Positions 17,598-25,424 of a stretch of DNA of 64,000 nt are shown piece after piece. The stretch's first letter is position 1. Every line of letters starts with the position of its first letter. The DNA comes from Phyllobacteriaceae bacterium (lineage in GTDB: Bacteria; Pseudomonadota; Alphaproteobacteria; Rhizobiales; Rhizobiaceae): positions 1 to 64,000 of the forward strand of contig PAPF01000024.1 in assembly GCA_002708825.1 (NCBI GenBank). Direction: 5' to 3'. A program made the translations under genes and the position numbers. The notes beneath the pieces are model-generated. The model searched no databases. It saw nothing but the letters and a program-made list of their open reading frames with translations, and was not told the origin of the DNA.

Positions 17598-17984
17598 ATG
17601 AGCGCATCAAAATACCCGCCGGATTGGCTCACACTACCTTTCGAGCATGTATTCATCGTAAAAAATAATATTACCAATTTTTCTGTTTGGGAAATTATTA
17701 CCGATGCGTCATTTGGTGAGGATTACTTTATTCTTATTAATGATACTATAAAAAGCCGTCGATTATTTCCTTTCGCAAAAAGAACAGATTGCGATATATG
17801 CGCGTGTTGGGAGGCCGGAAATACAGAGAAAGTTTTGTTGATCAATGCATTTGTAGGACCCGGTCTGGAAAATTTTGGAGAATTTGGGAGCTACTGGGAA
17901 TGGTTTCGTCACGCGATTGATGAGATGATCGAGTATGCAGTGGAAGAAAAGAGTTTTATTAACAAACAGATAGAACATCGTTGA
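17598..17984 (+). CDS. SUKH/SMI1-KNR4-like immunity protein, cassette 2
   Basis: 128 residues from the ATG at 17598. 'YPPDWLTLPFEHVFIVKNNI' opens it, followed by 'SRRLFPFAKRTDCDICACW' and 'EFGSYWEWFRHAIDEMIEY'. This matches the pattern of SMI1/KNR4 (SUKH) proteins ('LxPFARRxDxDDIACF' ... 'FWDWFRxAIxDMIEF'), which commonly serve as immunity proteins against secreted nuclease or other toxins. No toxin gene is adjacent. Low-GC codon use marks it as acquired. An upstream ATG at 17541 is possible; a TATAAT at 17462 could serve as the -10 box, but no well-spaced -35 is evident. The family is fairly sure; a role in immunity is inference. Confidence 0.75.
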   Translation: MSASKYPPDWLTLPFEHVFIVKNNITNFSVWEIITDASFGEDYFILINDTIKSRRLFPFAKRTDCDICACWEAGNTEKVLLINAFVGPGLENFGEFGSYWEWFRHAIDEMIEYAVEEKSFINKQIEHR

Positions 17985-18089
17985 AGATGGCCGCTTCCGT
18001 TTGATTGCCAGTCGGTATCCGAATTCCTGTTCTGACTATGGCGATTTCACCTGGAGCCTCCCTCAGCGAAAACGCTATCAGGTCCACCG

Positions 18090-18171
18090 CCTCACGACCA
18101 CCGTTGATCTCACCGCTGATTGCATCGGAATCAATGTGGGCAGCCAGTGCGAAGCCGGCCTGGATTTGTGG
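18090..18171 (+). repeat. Island repeat R, copy 2
   Basis: Same start CCTCACGACCACCGTTGATC. The antisense frame stays open through 'GEINGGREAVDLIAFSLRE' and beyond, running under the end of cassette 2. It accounts for part of the gene-free stretch 17985-18379, in which I see no convincing CDS. Confidence 0.85.
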
Positions 18172-18379
18172 GGTGGGGGCTGGGGGATTGGCGATTTGTG
18201 CTGGTTGGTCAATCCTATGCGCCAGATCGCCTTACGGATCGCAATCTGCATATATCCGCTCTCACGAAAGGATTTCAATCATCGGCACGCCGATCTAAAA
18301 CTGCATTACTACAGCTTCAACGACTTTTGAACAATTGTCCGCAGTGCGGTTGAGTCGCCAAGCCAACAGGCCTAAAATA

Positions 18380-18757
18380 ATGAGAAAAGTTGGAAATACC
18401 AGGGAAATCAACCCAGGAGATAATTTCAATGAAATACTAAATATGGTCGAATATTTTCATGATTGGACAATTCATGGCATACATTTTAATAATTCACGCA
18501 ATAATGATATTTCTATTTCCAATTTTATAATGATATTTTCTGACGGATACAATCGAGCGATACACAATTACGTGAAAATTGATTTCATAAATGTAATCGA
18601 CATTTCAATTAGAAATATTACATCGATACCAAGTGAAATTGATGGGATTAATATTTTCAAAGATGCGAGTCTTTTACTGTTTACCTCTATGGATAAAGAA
18701 ACTATAGCTATTAAATCAGAATTATTACGCTTTTCATTTTTCAATAATCGCTTTTGA
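18380..18757 (+). CDS. Orphan AT-rich ORF, cassette 3 (immunity-like, unknown)
   Basis: 125 residues from the ATG at 18380. The central 'MVEYFHDWTIHGIHFNN' followed by alternating hydrophobic strands ('ISISNFIMIFSDG', 'YVKIDFINVIDISI') suggests a small beta-rich protein. The 'HDW.I.GI' pattern is reminiscent of several small immunity families, but I cannot assign one. AT-rich codon use contrasts with the chromosome. No clear ribosome site. It could be a relic; the ORF is intact. Confidence 0.55.
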   Translation: MRKVGNTREINPGDNFNEILNMVEYFHDWTIHGIHFNNSRNNDISISNFIMIFSDGYNRAIHNYVKIDFINVIDISIRNITSIPSEIDGINIFKDASLLLFTSMDKETIAIKSELLRFSFFNNRF

Positions 18758-18874
18758 CAAAATTTCAAAATCCACTTCTGATGATTTTTATATCAATATA
18801 TAATTTATATTTTCATACAAACCGCCTCCTCGAACCTTAAAATACACTCAAATAAACCACACTCCGCGCAACGG

Positions 18875-18955
18875 CCTCACGACCACCGTTGATCTCACCT
18901 CTGAATGCATCGGAACCATTGTGGCAGCCAGTGCGAAGCCGGCCTGGATTGGTGG
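18875..18955 (+). repeat. Island repeat R, copy 3
   Basis: 81 bases; matches copy 1 except for a one-base deletion in the GTGGGCAGCC segment and a few substitutions. It separates cassettes 3 and 4. Confidence 0.85.
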
Positions 18956-18998
18956 GTTTGGATTGGCGGAATTGGGGTGTGTGAGCAAAAATGACAGT

Positions 18999-19442
18999 TT
19001 AAATATACTTTACTTCTATTGAATTTAGCTCATATTTTTTATTTGATTTATAAAAATGATATACATCGCCTAGATTTGTACAAATGCTTCTATATTCATC
19101 ACCAACAAATGGATTATAAATATAGAATACCCCTATATTTTTTTCGATCAAAGCACCCACACACGATCCCATATCTAAAATCTCTGAAGGATCGTATTTC
19201 ATTTTGAATATTTCAATATATTTGTATTTTCCAATTAATAATGTAATATGAATTACTTTTTCTTGATCATCATAGAGACCCAACTCGATATAGCCGTAAT
19301 TAATTAGTCGAAATCCATCTACTTGAATTCCTTCTCCATAACGTTGTTTAACAATGCTGATTGGCATGCCTACGGAAATACCGAACACGCGATCTCGCGC
19401 TAAAATCTGGCTGAGATTAACAATATCTGCTTCCAAGGCCAT
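18999..19442 (-). CDS. Orphan AT-rich ORF, cassette 4 (immunity-like)
   Basis: About 147 residues from the ATG at 19442. 'FGISVGMPISIVKQRYGEG' followed by 'LINYGYIELGLYDDQEKVIHITL' fits a pattern common in small immunity-type proteins: 'lGms...v....G', then 'YG.iEl.f.d....I..I.i'. The track ORF begins at 19556, inside the direct repeat; the internal ATG fits the promoter-like element at 19480-19508, which would place the transcript start near 19473. Low GC. No toxin partner is visible. Family tentative. Confidence 0.6.
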   Translation of the reverse strand: MALEADIVNLSQILARDRVFGISVGMPISIVKQRYGEGIQVDGFRLINYGYIELGLYDDQEKVIHITLLIGKYKYIEIFKMKYDPSEILDMGSCVGALIEKNIGVFYIYNPFVGDEYRSICTNLGDVYHFYKSNKKYELNSIEVKYI

Positions 19443-19469
19443 CGCATTTATTGCTGCTTTTATTTCTGT

Positions 19470-19520
19470 GCCAAGAGCCTTGATTGCCCGGGGCGAAACG
19501 GAAGTCAAGCGCGTAGACGG
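19470..19520. repeat. 51-bp direct repeat, copy 2
   Basis: Gap-free match to 16585-16635. It marks the right edge of the AT-rich sequence. No tRNA follows it; cassette 4 does. Confidence 0.8.
19480..19508 (-). promoter_or_regulatory. Duplicated tRNA-Gly-type promoter ahead of cassette 4
   Basis: Minus strand TTGACT, 17 bases, AATCAA, carried by direct repeat copy 2. It points toward the cassette 4 ORF, 38 bases from its ATG. The stretch 19443-19796 otherwise holds only repeats. Confidence 0.5.
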
Positions 19521-19582
19521 TGACCTGAGCGAATTGAAGCAGCATCTCGACGACACAGACCACAGCCGTAGCGATAGACTGA

Positions 19583-19650
19583 CACCACATCACCGTTGAT
19601 CTCACCGTTGAATGCATCGATCCCGGATCGCGGAAACCGGCCTTGACCGG
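19583..19650 (+). repeat. Island repeat R, degenerate copy 4
   Basis: Shares CACCGTTGATCTCACC and GAATGCATCG with the other copies, then diverges, keeping only a weak match to the 'GCCGGCCT' part. Antisense reads 'IDAFNGEING'. It lies outside the direct repeat, so the element family is not confined to the island. Confidence 0.55.
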
Positions 19651-19796
19651 ATTGGGCAGGCCCTGCGGCACAGACCATCCAGGCCGGCAATTATCAGAAT
19701 TTTTACAGTACCGGGCCTAGGAATGAGGCTGCCGATGCATTCCGCCGGCCGGTTGCTTCTGGTCCGGTCCGGCCACCCGTTCGAGAGATTTCCGAG

Positions 19797-20786
19797 ATGC
19801 AGACAGTCTCGCGCATGCACGCCACGATGGCCGAACGGCCGGCTCCATGCCTTTCCATCGTCGTCCCGGTTCTCAACGAGCAGGACAGCATCCGCCGGTT
19901 CCTCTCGGTCACACGGCCGGCCATCGCGCGGGCCCTCGAGGCCGCAGGCAGCGACGCCGGGGCGGAATTCGTCTTCGTGGATGACGGATCGAGCGACAAC
20001 ACCTTCGCGCTGCTCAGCCGGATGGCCGCCGAATGCGGCGACATCCGCGTCATCCGCCTGTCGCGCAATTTCGGCAAGGAGGCCGCGCTTGCCGCCGGCA
20101 TCCGGCATGCCGCAGGCGCCGCCGTGATCCCGATGGATGTCGACCTGCAGGATCCGCCCGACCTGGTTGCCGAGATGGTCGCCAAGTGGCGCGCGGGCGC
20201 CCACGTGGTCAATGCGCGCCGCATCGACCGCACGTCCGACACCGCCGTCAAGCGGCGCACGGCGAACGGCTTCTACCGTCTTTTCAACTACCTGTCGGAA
20301 CATCCGATCCCCGACAATGTCGGCGATTTCCGCCTGCTGGACCGCAAGGTGGTGGATACGCTCAACACGCTGGAAGAGGGATTCCGCTTCAACAAGGGGC
20401 TGGTGTCCTGGGTCGGCTACCGCACCGAGGAAGTCCATTACGTGCGCCCCGCGCGCAATGACGGGGAAAGCAAGTGGCGCTACTGGAAGCTGCTGCAACT
20501 GGCCGTGGACGGCATCGTGTCGTTCTCGATCCTGCCCTTGCGGGTCTGGACGGCGATTGGCGGGGCCATCGCCCTGGCCGCCATGTTCTACGCGCTGTTC
20601 CTGGTCGCCTCCTGGATGATCTCCGGCAATGACGTGCCCGGCTACACCTCCACCATCGTCGCGGTGCTGTTCCTGGGCGGGCTGAACCTGCTTGGCCTCG
20701 GCGTGATGGGCGAATATGTCGGGCGCACGGCCAATGCGGTGCGCCGCCGGCCGCTCTATGTCATCGACGAAATGGAAGGGTTCTGA
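19797..20786 (+). CDS. GtrB/DPM1-like family 2 glycosyltransferase
   Basis: 329 residues. The cytoplasmic GT-A catalytic part has 'LSIVVPVLNEQDSI', 'FVDDGSSDNT' and 'IPMDVDLQDPPDLV' (the DxD-type sugar-nucleotide and metal site). It is followed by two C-terminal membrane helices ('VWTAIGGAIALAAMFYALFLV' region, then 'TIVAVLFLGGLNLLGLGVM'). This is the architecture of enzymes charging undecaprenyl phosphate with a sugar. It is followed within five bases by a methyltransferase and then a GtrA fusion, forming a probable surface-glycan modification operon. Confidence 0.93.
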   Translation: MQTVSRMHATMAERPAPCLSIVVPVLNEQDSIRRFLSVTRPAIARALEAAGSDAGAEFVFVDDGSSDNTFALLSRMAAECGDIRVIRLSRNFGKEAALAAGIRHAAGAAVIPMDVDLQDPPDLVAEMVAKWRAGAHVVNARRIDRTSDTAVKRRTANGFYRLFNYLSEHPIPDNVGDFRLLDRKVVDTLNTLEEGFRFNKGLVSWVGYRTEEVHYVRPARNDGESKWRYWKLLQLAVDGIVSFSILPLRVWTAIGGAIALAAMFYALFLVASWMISGNDVPGYTSTIVAVLFLGGLNLLGLGVMGEYVGRTANAVRRRPLYVIDEMEGF

Positions 20787-20790
20787 AGCC

Positions 20791-21525
20791 ATGCAGCGCG
20801 GCGCCTATGCATCCATGGCCGAAAACGAGAGGGACCATTGGTGGTTCGCCGGACGCCGCGCCATCATCGAGCGGCTGATCGAGGCGAATTTCCCGGCCGG
20901 GCCGAAGAAACTGGCGATCCTGGAGGCCGGCTGCGGCTCCGGCGGCAACCTGGAAATGCTGGCCCGCTTCGGCCATGTGGACGCCTTCGAGTTCGACGAG
21001 GACGCCCGGCGCCTTGCCAATGCGCGCGGCATCACGTGCGTGGAACCCGGGGAACTGCCCTCGCGCATCACGCAGCCGGACGGGACCTACGATCTCGTGG
21101 CGCTGTTCGACGTGCTGGAGCATGTGGAGGAGGACCGGGCATCGCTCAGCGCGCTCGGCGCGAAGCTGCGGCCGGACGGGCGCATCCTCATCACGGTTCC
21201 CGCCATGCCCTGGCTGTGGTCCGAGCATGACGAGCGCCACCATCACAAGCGCCGCTACACCGCGGCCGCCTTGCGGGAGACCATCGAGGCGGCCGGCCTT
21301 CGCGTTTCGCGCATGAGCTATTTCAACTTCCTGCTGTTTCCGCTGGCCGTCGCGGCGCGGATCAAGGCGCGGCTGTTCGGACCGGGCAAGCCGGGCGAGG
21401 AAATGCCGGCCGGGCCGGTCAACCGCCTCCTCTACAAGGTCTTTTCCCTTGAACGCCATGCGCTGGGGTCGAGCATCCGCTTTCCGGTCGGCCTCTCCCT
21501 CTATGCGGTGGCCGAGCGGCGATGA
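20791..21525 (+). CDS. Class I SAM-dependent methyltransferase
   Basis: 244 residues. The SAM-binding motif I 'LAILEAGCGSGGNLEMLARFG' lies near residue 37, with the acidic 'FEFDEDARRLA' after it and 'YDLVALFDVLEHVEEDRASL' typical of methyltransf_11/23 proteins. 'HHHKRRYT' and a hydrophobic C-terminal segment suggest a membrane-near, lipid-linked substrate. It starts 4 bases after the glycosyltransferase stop and overlaps the next gene by four (ATGA). Substrate unknown, probably a polyprenyl-linked sugar or lipid. Confidence 0.9.
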   Translation: MQRGAYASMAENERDHWWFAGRRAIIERLIEANFPAGPKKLAILEAGCGSGGNLEMLARFGHVDAFEFDEDARRLANARGITCVEPGELPSRITQPDGTYDLVALFDVLEHVEEDRASLSALGAKLRPDGRILITVPAMPWLWSEHDERHHHKRRYTAAALRETIEAAGLRVSRMSYFNFLLFPLAVAARIKARLFGPGKPGEEMPAGPVNRLLYKVFSLERHALGSSIRFPVGLSLYAVAERR

Positions 21526-23438
21526 CCATCGCGTCCATAAGGCAACTGGCCCGCTTTTCCATGGTGGGCCTGCTGGCCACCGGCATTCATGTCGCGGTGG
21601 CATGGCTCGCCTATCGCGGCCTGGCATTCGCGCCCGCCGCTGCGAACGCAGCCGGGTTCGTTTCCGCTTTCATGGCGTCCTATTTCGGGCACCACCACTG
21701 GAGCTTCCGGCGGCAGGGCAACCATGACATCCACCTGCGGCGCTTCCTCGTGGTCTCGCTGGTCGCCTTCCTGACGAGCCATGCGATCACGCTTGCGGTG
21801 ACCGGCTGGCTCGGGCTCGACTATGGCCTGGCGCTGCTGGCCATCGTGGCGGTGGTGCCCGCCTCGACCTATCTCGCCAGCCGCTTCTGGGCCTTTGCAC
21901 CCGTTGCCGCCCATGTGCCGGACCGTCCGGCGATCGGAACCCGAGCCTGGCAAGGCCATGCCGGGCTGGCCGTGGCCGCGCTTGCCGGCGCGGCGGCGTG
22001 GACCATGCTCCACGGGCGGCCCTTCAACGGCGACACAAGCTGGTATCTCGTCGCCACGCGCATGTGGATGGATGGCGCCTCGCTCTATTCCGACGTCATG
22101 GAAATCAATCCACCCATGGCGTTCCTGATCACCCGCGCGGTGCTGGTCTTCGGCGACTGGTCCGGCCTGCAGGACGGCACGGCCCTGCTTGCCGCCCTGT
22201 TCATGGCCATCGCCGTCACGGTGTTCCTGGTGGACCGGCTTGCCCGGCATATCCCGTCCGGCAATGTTCCGCGCACGCTGCTCGTGGCCGCATCGGCGGG
22301 GGCGCTGCTGATCACGTCACTGCTGGACTTCGGCCAGCGCGAGCACATCTTCCTCATCCTGGCCCTGCCCTGGATCGTGGCCTCGGCGATGCGCCTCGCC
22401 GGCTGGACGCTGCCTGCGGCAGCCATGGCGGCGCTTGCGCTCTACGCGGTGCCGGGCCTGCTTCTGAAGCCGCATTTTCTCATCCTGCCGGCGACCTTCA
22501 CCCTCATGCAGATCGTCTCCACGCGCAGCCTGCGGCCGGCCTTCGCCGCGGACAACCTCGTCTTCGGCGGCGCGGCGGTGCTCTACCTCGCCTCCATCCT
22601 CGCCTTCTTTCCCGATTACCTTGCACTGGTCGTGCCGATCGGGCGTCTCGTCTATGGCGGCTATGGGGGCGGGCTTGCCGATTTCCTGCCCTGGCTCGTG
22701 GAAGACTACATTGCGCTGCTGCTTGCCGCGCTGCTGCTTGCGTACCTGCCGCGAACCGCCGAAGGCCGGTTCGGCGCGGGATTGCTGGCGGCCACGCTGG
22801 CGCTCACGATCATCTATCTCATCCAGTTCAAGGGATGGCATTACCAGTTGCTTCCGGCGCTGGGCATGGCGCTGATCGCCAGCGCATGGACCGGCGCGCT
22901 CCTCCTGCGCGCGCAACGCATCGTGCCGCTCGCGATCGCCATGCTGATCGTCTATCCCTGCGTTCTCCTGCCGCTGATGCGCGGACCGCATCAGAACCCG
23001 GTTGCCCATGCGATGGCGGACGCCATCGGCAGCGATACGGAAGGCAAGGGCGTCATGGTCTTTGCCAGCAATGTCTGGGCCGCGTTCCCGATGGTGAACA
23101 TGACGGGCATGCGCTGGACCAGCCGCTATCCGAGCCAGTGGCTCGTTCCCGGCGCGATTGCCGGGCTTGCATCCACGCCGGAGACCGACGTGGATCGGCG
23201 CAAGGCGCTGGAGGACATGGCCGCCCATGCCCGCAAGACCGCCGCGGAGGATTTCGTCAAGAACCGCCCCGACATCGTGATCGTCGACATGCGCGAGGAA
23301 AAAACCGGCTTCGGCGACATCCCGTTCGACTGGCTGGCCTTCCTCAAGGCCGATCCGGACTTTGCCGAAGCCTGGCGCGACTACCGCCTCGACACGGCAA
23401 TCCCGGACTACGCGATCTGGCGCAGGGCCGGGGAATAG
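21522..23438 (+). CDS. GtrA-like domain fused to GT-C-type membrane protein
   Basis: 638 residues. Residues 1-130 form a four-helix GtrA-like domain ('RFSMVGLLATGIHVAVAWL', 'AANAAGFVSAFMASYFGHHHWSF'). After a linker, about ten further membrane helices begin with the loop 'NGDTSWYLVATRMWMDG' and 'ASLYSDVMEINPPMAFL', typical of GT-C integral-membrane glycosyltransferases with an acidic residue in the first periplasmic loop. A soluble C-terminal tail follows. Together with the GtrB-like gene this would give flippase, charging enzyme and transferase in one operon. The fusion reading is by eye. Confidence 0.85.
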   Translation: MTIASIRQLARFSMVGLLATGIHVAVAWLAYRGLAFAPAAANAAGFVSAFMASYFGHHHWSFRRQGNHDIHLRRFLVVSLVAFLTSHAITLAVTGWLGLDYGLALLAIVAVVPASTYLASRFWAFAPVAAHVPDRPAIGTRAWQGHAGLAVAALAGAAAWTMLHGRPFNGDTSWYLVATRMWMDGASLYSDVMEINPPMAFLITRAVLVFGDWSGLQDGTALLAALFMAIAVTVFLVDRLARHIPSGNVPRTLLVAASAGALLITSLLDFGQREHIFLILALPWIVASAMRLAGWTLPAAAMAALALYAVPGLLLKPHFLILPATFTLMQIVSTRSLRPAFAADNLVFGGAAVLYLASILAFFPDYLALVVPIGRLVYGGYGGGLADFLPWLVEDYIALLLAALLLAYLPRTAEGRFGAGLLAATLALTIIYLIQFKGWHYQLLPALGMALIASAWTGALLLRAQRIVPLAIAMLIVYPCVLLPLMRGPHQNPVAHAMADAIGSDTEGKGVMVFASNVWAAFPMVNMTGMRWTSRYPSQWLVPGAIAGLASTPETDVDRRKALEDMAAHARKTAAEDFVKNRPDIVIVDMREEKTGFGDIPFDWLAFLKADPDFAEAWRDYRLDTAIPDYAIWRRAGE

Positions 23439-23487
23439 CGGTCGGCCGGTCCGGCTTCATCCCGCCCGGCCAGCGGGCATGGACATC

Positions 23488-24066
23488 TCAGCCCTGGCTT
23501 TCCCTCACGGCTGCGACACTGCGCGCCTGATAGGCCTCGGCATCGCCGAAATCGGCAAAGCCGGCATGGTAGGGATGAACCCCCTTGGCCGGCTTTGCAT
23601 GCTTGATCGGGCACCAGCGTGTTTCGGTGCGCGCGGCGATCTCGCGCACATAGGCAAGCAGGCCGTTGGCATAGGAACAATACCAGCAATTGAGCTTTTC
23701 CAGCCCGTTCAGATAGGCCAGCTTGTAGCGGTCGAAGACGATGTAGTCGGCCCGGCGCACTTTTTGCAGGCCATAGGCGGGGAAACAGACTGCCTGGTAA
23801 ATCGTGACGAAAAGATCGAGCAGGACCAGCGGAACGAAGACGGAATAGATGAAGGGCGCCGTCAGGACGACTCGAAGCCGGGCGCCCGCGACATAGTTCA
23901 GCAGGCGCGTGCGCATCTGCCTGTGCAGGCGCAGGACTTCGGTTTCGAAGACCACGCGGCCACGCTCGATGCGGTAGTTGAAGGCCTGGCGCTGCTCGGC
24001 AATCGCCTTTTCCAGATCGTCCTGCAGCTTCTCGAATTTCTCGGCCAGTTCCGGGTAGATCGCCAT
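23488..24066 (-). CDS. Conserved hypothetical protein with paired membrane helices
   Basis: 192 residues. An N-terminal coiled coil ('LAEKFEKLQDDLEKAIAEQ') is followed by a hydrophobic hairpin ('APFIYSVFVPLVLLDLFVTIYQAVCFPAYGL') and a C-terminal part with conserved-looking Cys and Trp ('LNCWYCSYANGLLAYVREIAARTE', 'WCPIKHAK'). The Cys pattern could bind metal or haem, but this is not shown. The ATG at 24066 with GGGGAT upstream is favoured over 24117. I do not recognise a named family. Confidence 0.78.
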   Translation of the reverse strand: MAIYPELAEKFEKLQDDLEKAIAEQRQAFNYRIERGRVVFETEVLRLHRQMRTRLLNYVAGARLRVVLTAPFIYSVFVPLVLLDLFVTIYQAVCFPAYGLQKVRRADYIVFDRYKLAYLNGLEKLNCWYCSYANGLLAYVREIAARTETRWCPIKHAKPAKGVHPYHAGFADFGDAEAYQARSVAAVRESQG

Positions 24067-24147
24067 TGCCGTATCCCCGCTCCGGTGAAGCACCAATTCA
24101 AGAGACAAGCGAGCCATGCGGCCCGCCCGGCGTCAAGGCGCAAACGC

Positions 24148-25233
24148 TCAGCGGAAGTGCTTGGACAGCTTCAGGCCCTGTGCCTGGTAGTTGGATTTCA
24201 GGTCCGCGCCATAGAGCATGTCCGGCCGGGCCAGCATGTGCTCATAGACAAGACGGCCGACGATCTGGCCGTGTTCGAGGATGAAGGGCACTTCATGGCT
24301 GCGCACTTCCAGCACGGCGCGCGCGCCCTGACCGCCGGCCGAGGCATGGCCGAAACCGGGATCGAAAAAACCGGCATAGTGGACGCGGAATTCGCCGACG
24401 AGAGGATCGAAGGGTGTCATCTCCGCAGCGAAGTCGGGCGGCACGTGGACCGCCTCGCGGCTGACAAGGATGTAGAACTCGTCCGGATCCAGCACCAGTT
24501 CGCCCAGCCCCCTGCCCTGCAGCGGTTCCCAGAAGTCGAGCACGTCGTGGGCGGCGCGCCGGTCCACGTCGACCAGGCCGGTGTGGTGCTTTCCGCGATA
24601 CCCGATCAGGCCGCCTTCACAGCCCATCAGGTCGATGGACACGGCAAGGCCACCGCCGGAAATGTGCGGCTCGCCCTCGTCGACCAGCGCCTCGGAGCGA
24701 TGCAGCAGCATCAGTTCGCCTTCCGACAGGAGCGAATGACCGGTGCGGAAACGGATCTGGCTCAGCCGCGATCCCGTGCGCACGACAATCGGAAAGGTTC
24801 GCGGGCTGACCTCGATGAAGAGCGGACCGGCATAGCCGCGCGCGATCTTGTCGAACTCGCGGCCATGGTCGGTCATGATGCGGGTGAAGATGTCGAGCCG
24901 TCCGGTGGAGCTTTTCGGGTTGGCCGAGGCCGAGACCGTATCCGGCAGGGCGAGGCTTTCGAGCAGCGGGATGATGTAGACGCAGCCGGTCTCCAGCACA
25001 GCGCCTTCCGACAGGTCGATCTCGTGCAGCTTGAGGCGGTCCAGCTTGCTTTCCACGGTCGCCACCGGGCCGGGCAGGAAGGAGGCGCGCACGCGATAGG
25101 CCGTGTGGCCGAGGCGCAGGTCCAGGCTCGCCGGCTGGATCTGGTCGTCGTCCAGCGGGCGGCTGCTCTTCAGCCCGCCCTTGCTGAACAGTTCCGCTAT
25201 GTCCCGGTCCGGCAGGATGCCTGTCTGGCGCAC
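24148..25233 (-). CDS. dcd: 2'-deoxycytidine 5'-triphosphate deaminase (long form)
   Basis: 361 residues, about twice the length of E. coli Dcd, as is usual for the alphaproteobacterial form. It deaminates dCTP to dUTP for thymidylate synthesis. 'DDDQIQPASLDLRLG' and 'SASANPKSSTGRLDIFTRI' are the dUTPase-fold motifs carrying the active-site Ser/Arg, and a second related half follows ('PHISGGGLAVSIDLMG'). GTG at 25233 has GGGGAG upstream. It is divergent from metZ, sharing the intergenic region with the riboswitch promoter. Confidence 0.93.
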   Translation of the reverse strand: MRQTGILPDRDIAELFSKGGLKSSRPLDDDQIQPASLDLRLGHTAYRVRASFLPGPVATVESKLDRLKLHEIDLSEGAVLETGCVYIIPLLESLALPDTVSASANPKSSTGRLDIFTRIMTDHGREFDKIARGYAGPLFIEVSPRTFPIVVRTGSRLSQIRFRTGHSLLSEGELMLLHRSEALVDEGEPHISGGGLAVSIDLMGCEGGLIGYRGKHHTGLVDVDRRAAHDVLDFWEPLQGRGLGELVLDPDEFYILVSREAVHVPPDFAAEMTPFDPLVGEFRVHYAGFFDPGFGHASAGGQGARAVLEVRSHEVPFILEHGQIVGRLVYEHMLARPDMLYGADLKSNYQAQGLKLSKHFR

Positions 25234-25280
25234 TGTGCCCACTCCCCTGTCTGGCCGGACAGCTTTAGCGCGCAACTTCG

Positions 25281-25309
25281 TTGACGCAAGGCGCGCGCGG
25301 TCATATAAG
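25281..25309 (+). promoter_or_regulatory. Promoter of the SAM-II/metZ transcript
   Basis: TTGACG, 17-base spacer, TATAAG. The start point would fall near 25316, just at the 5' edge of the aptamer. Confidence 0.7.
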
Positions 25310-25316
25310 CCGGTTT

Positions 25317-25375
25317 ATCCCGTGGTGATTTGGCCGGCCGGCTTGCAGCCACGTTAAACAAGTCGCTAAAAGGGG
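25317..25375 (+). ncRNA. SAM-II riboswitch aptamer
   Basis: The conserved core is visible in order: CGTGGTGATTTGGCC, TTGCAGCCACG and CGCTAAAAGGGG. CGTGG pairs with CCACG as P1, and the 3' AAGGGG joins the pseudoknot. SAM-II elements sense S-adenosylmethionine and repress methionine-biosynthesis genes in alphaproteobacteria, which fits metZ downstream. The terminal AGGGG is also the ribosome site for a 14-codon ORF at 25380. Confidence 0.92.
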
Positions 25376-25379
25376 CCGC

Positions 25380-25424
25380 ATGACACCGGCTTTGCGACTT
25401 TCGCGGCCGGTTTTTTGTTTGTGA
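25380..25424 (+). CDS. Putative 14-residue leader peptide of metZ
   Basis: ATG at 25380 sits five bases after AGGGG at the aptamer 3' end and encodes MTPALRLSRPVFCL, ending TGA at 25424. The ORF spans a whole intrinsic terminator. Translation is plausible but unproven; the short length means it could be chance. Confidence 0.4.
   Translation: MTPALRLSRPVFCL
25385..25416 (+). terminator. Intrinsic terminator in the metZ leader
   Basis: ACCGGC pairs with GCCGGT, with an inner GCGA/TCGC stem around CTT, directly followed by a T run. A competing pairing GGCCGC (25374) with GCGGCC (25403) is also possible. It lies between the SAM-II aptamer and metZ, as expected for an attenuator. Confidence 0.7.

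Noticed and set aside
18001-18330. 109-residue plus-strand ORF in the island
   Set aside because: Made mostly of repeat R copy 2 and flanking sequence with no ribosome site. The repeat is better read on the other strand or as non-coding.
17271-18955. CRISPR array
   Set aside because: The repeats are 80 bases long, about 700-800 bases apart, and have no uniform spacers or cas genes.
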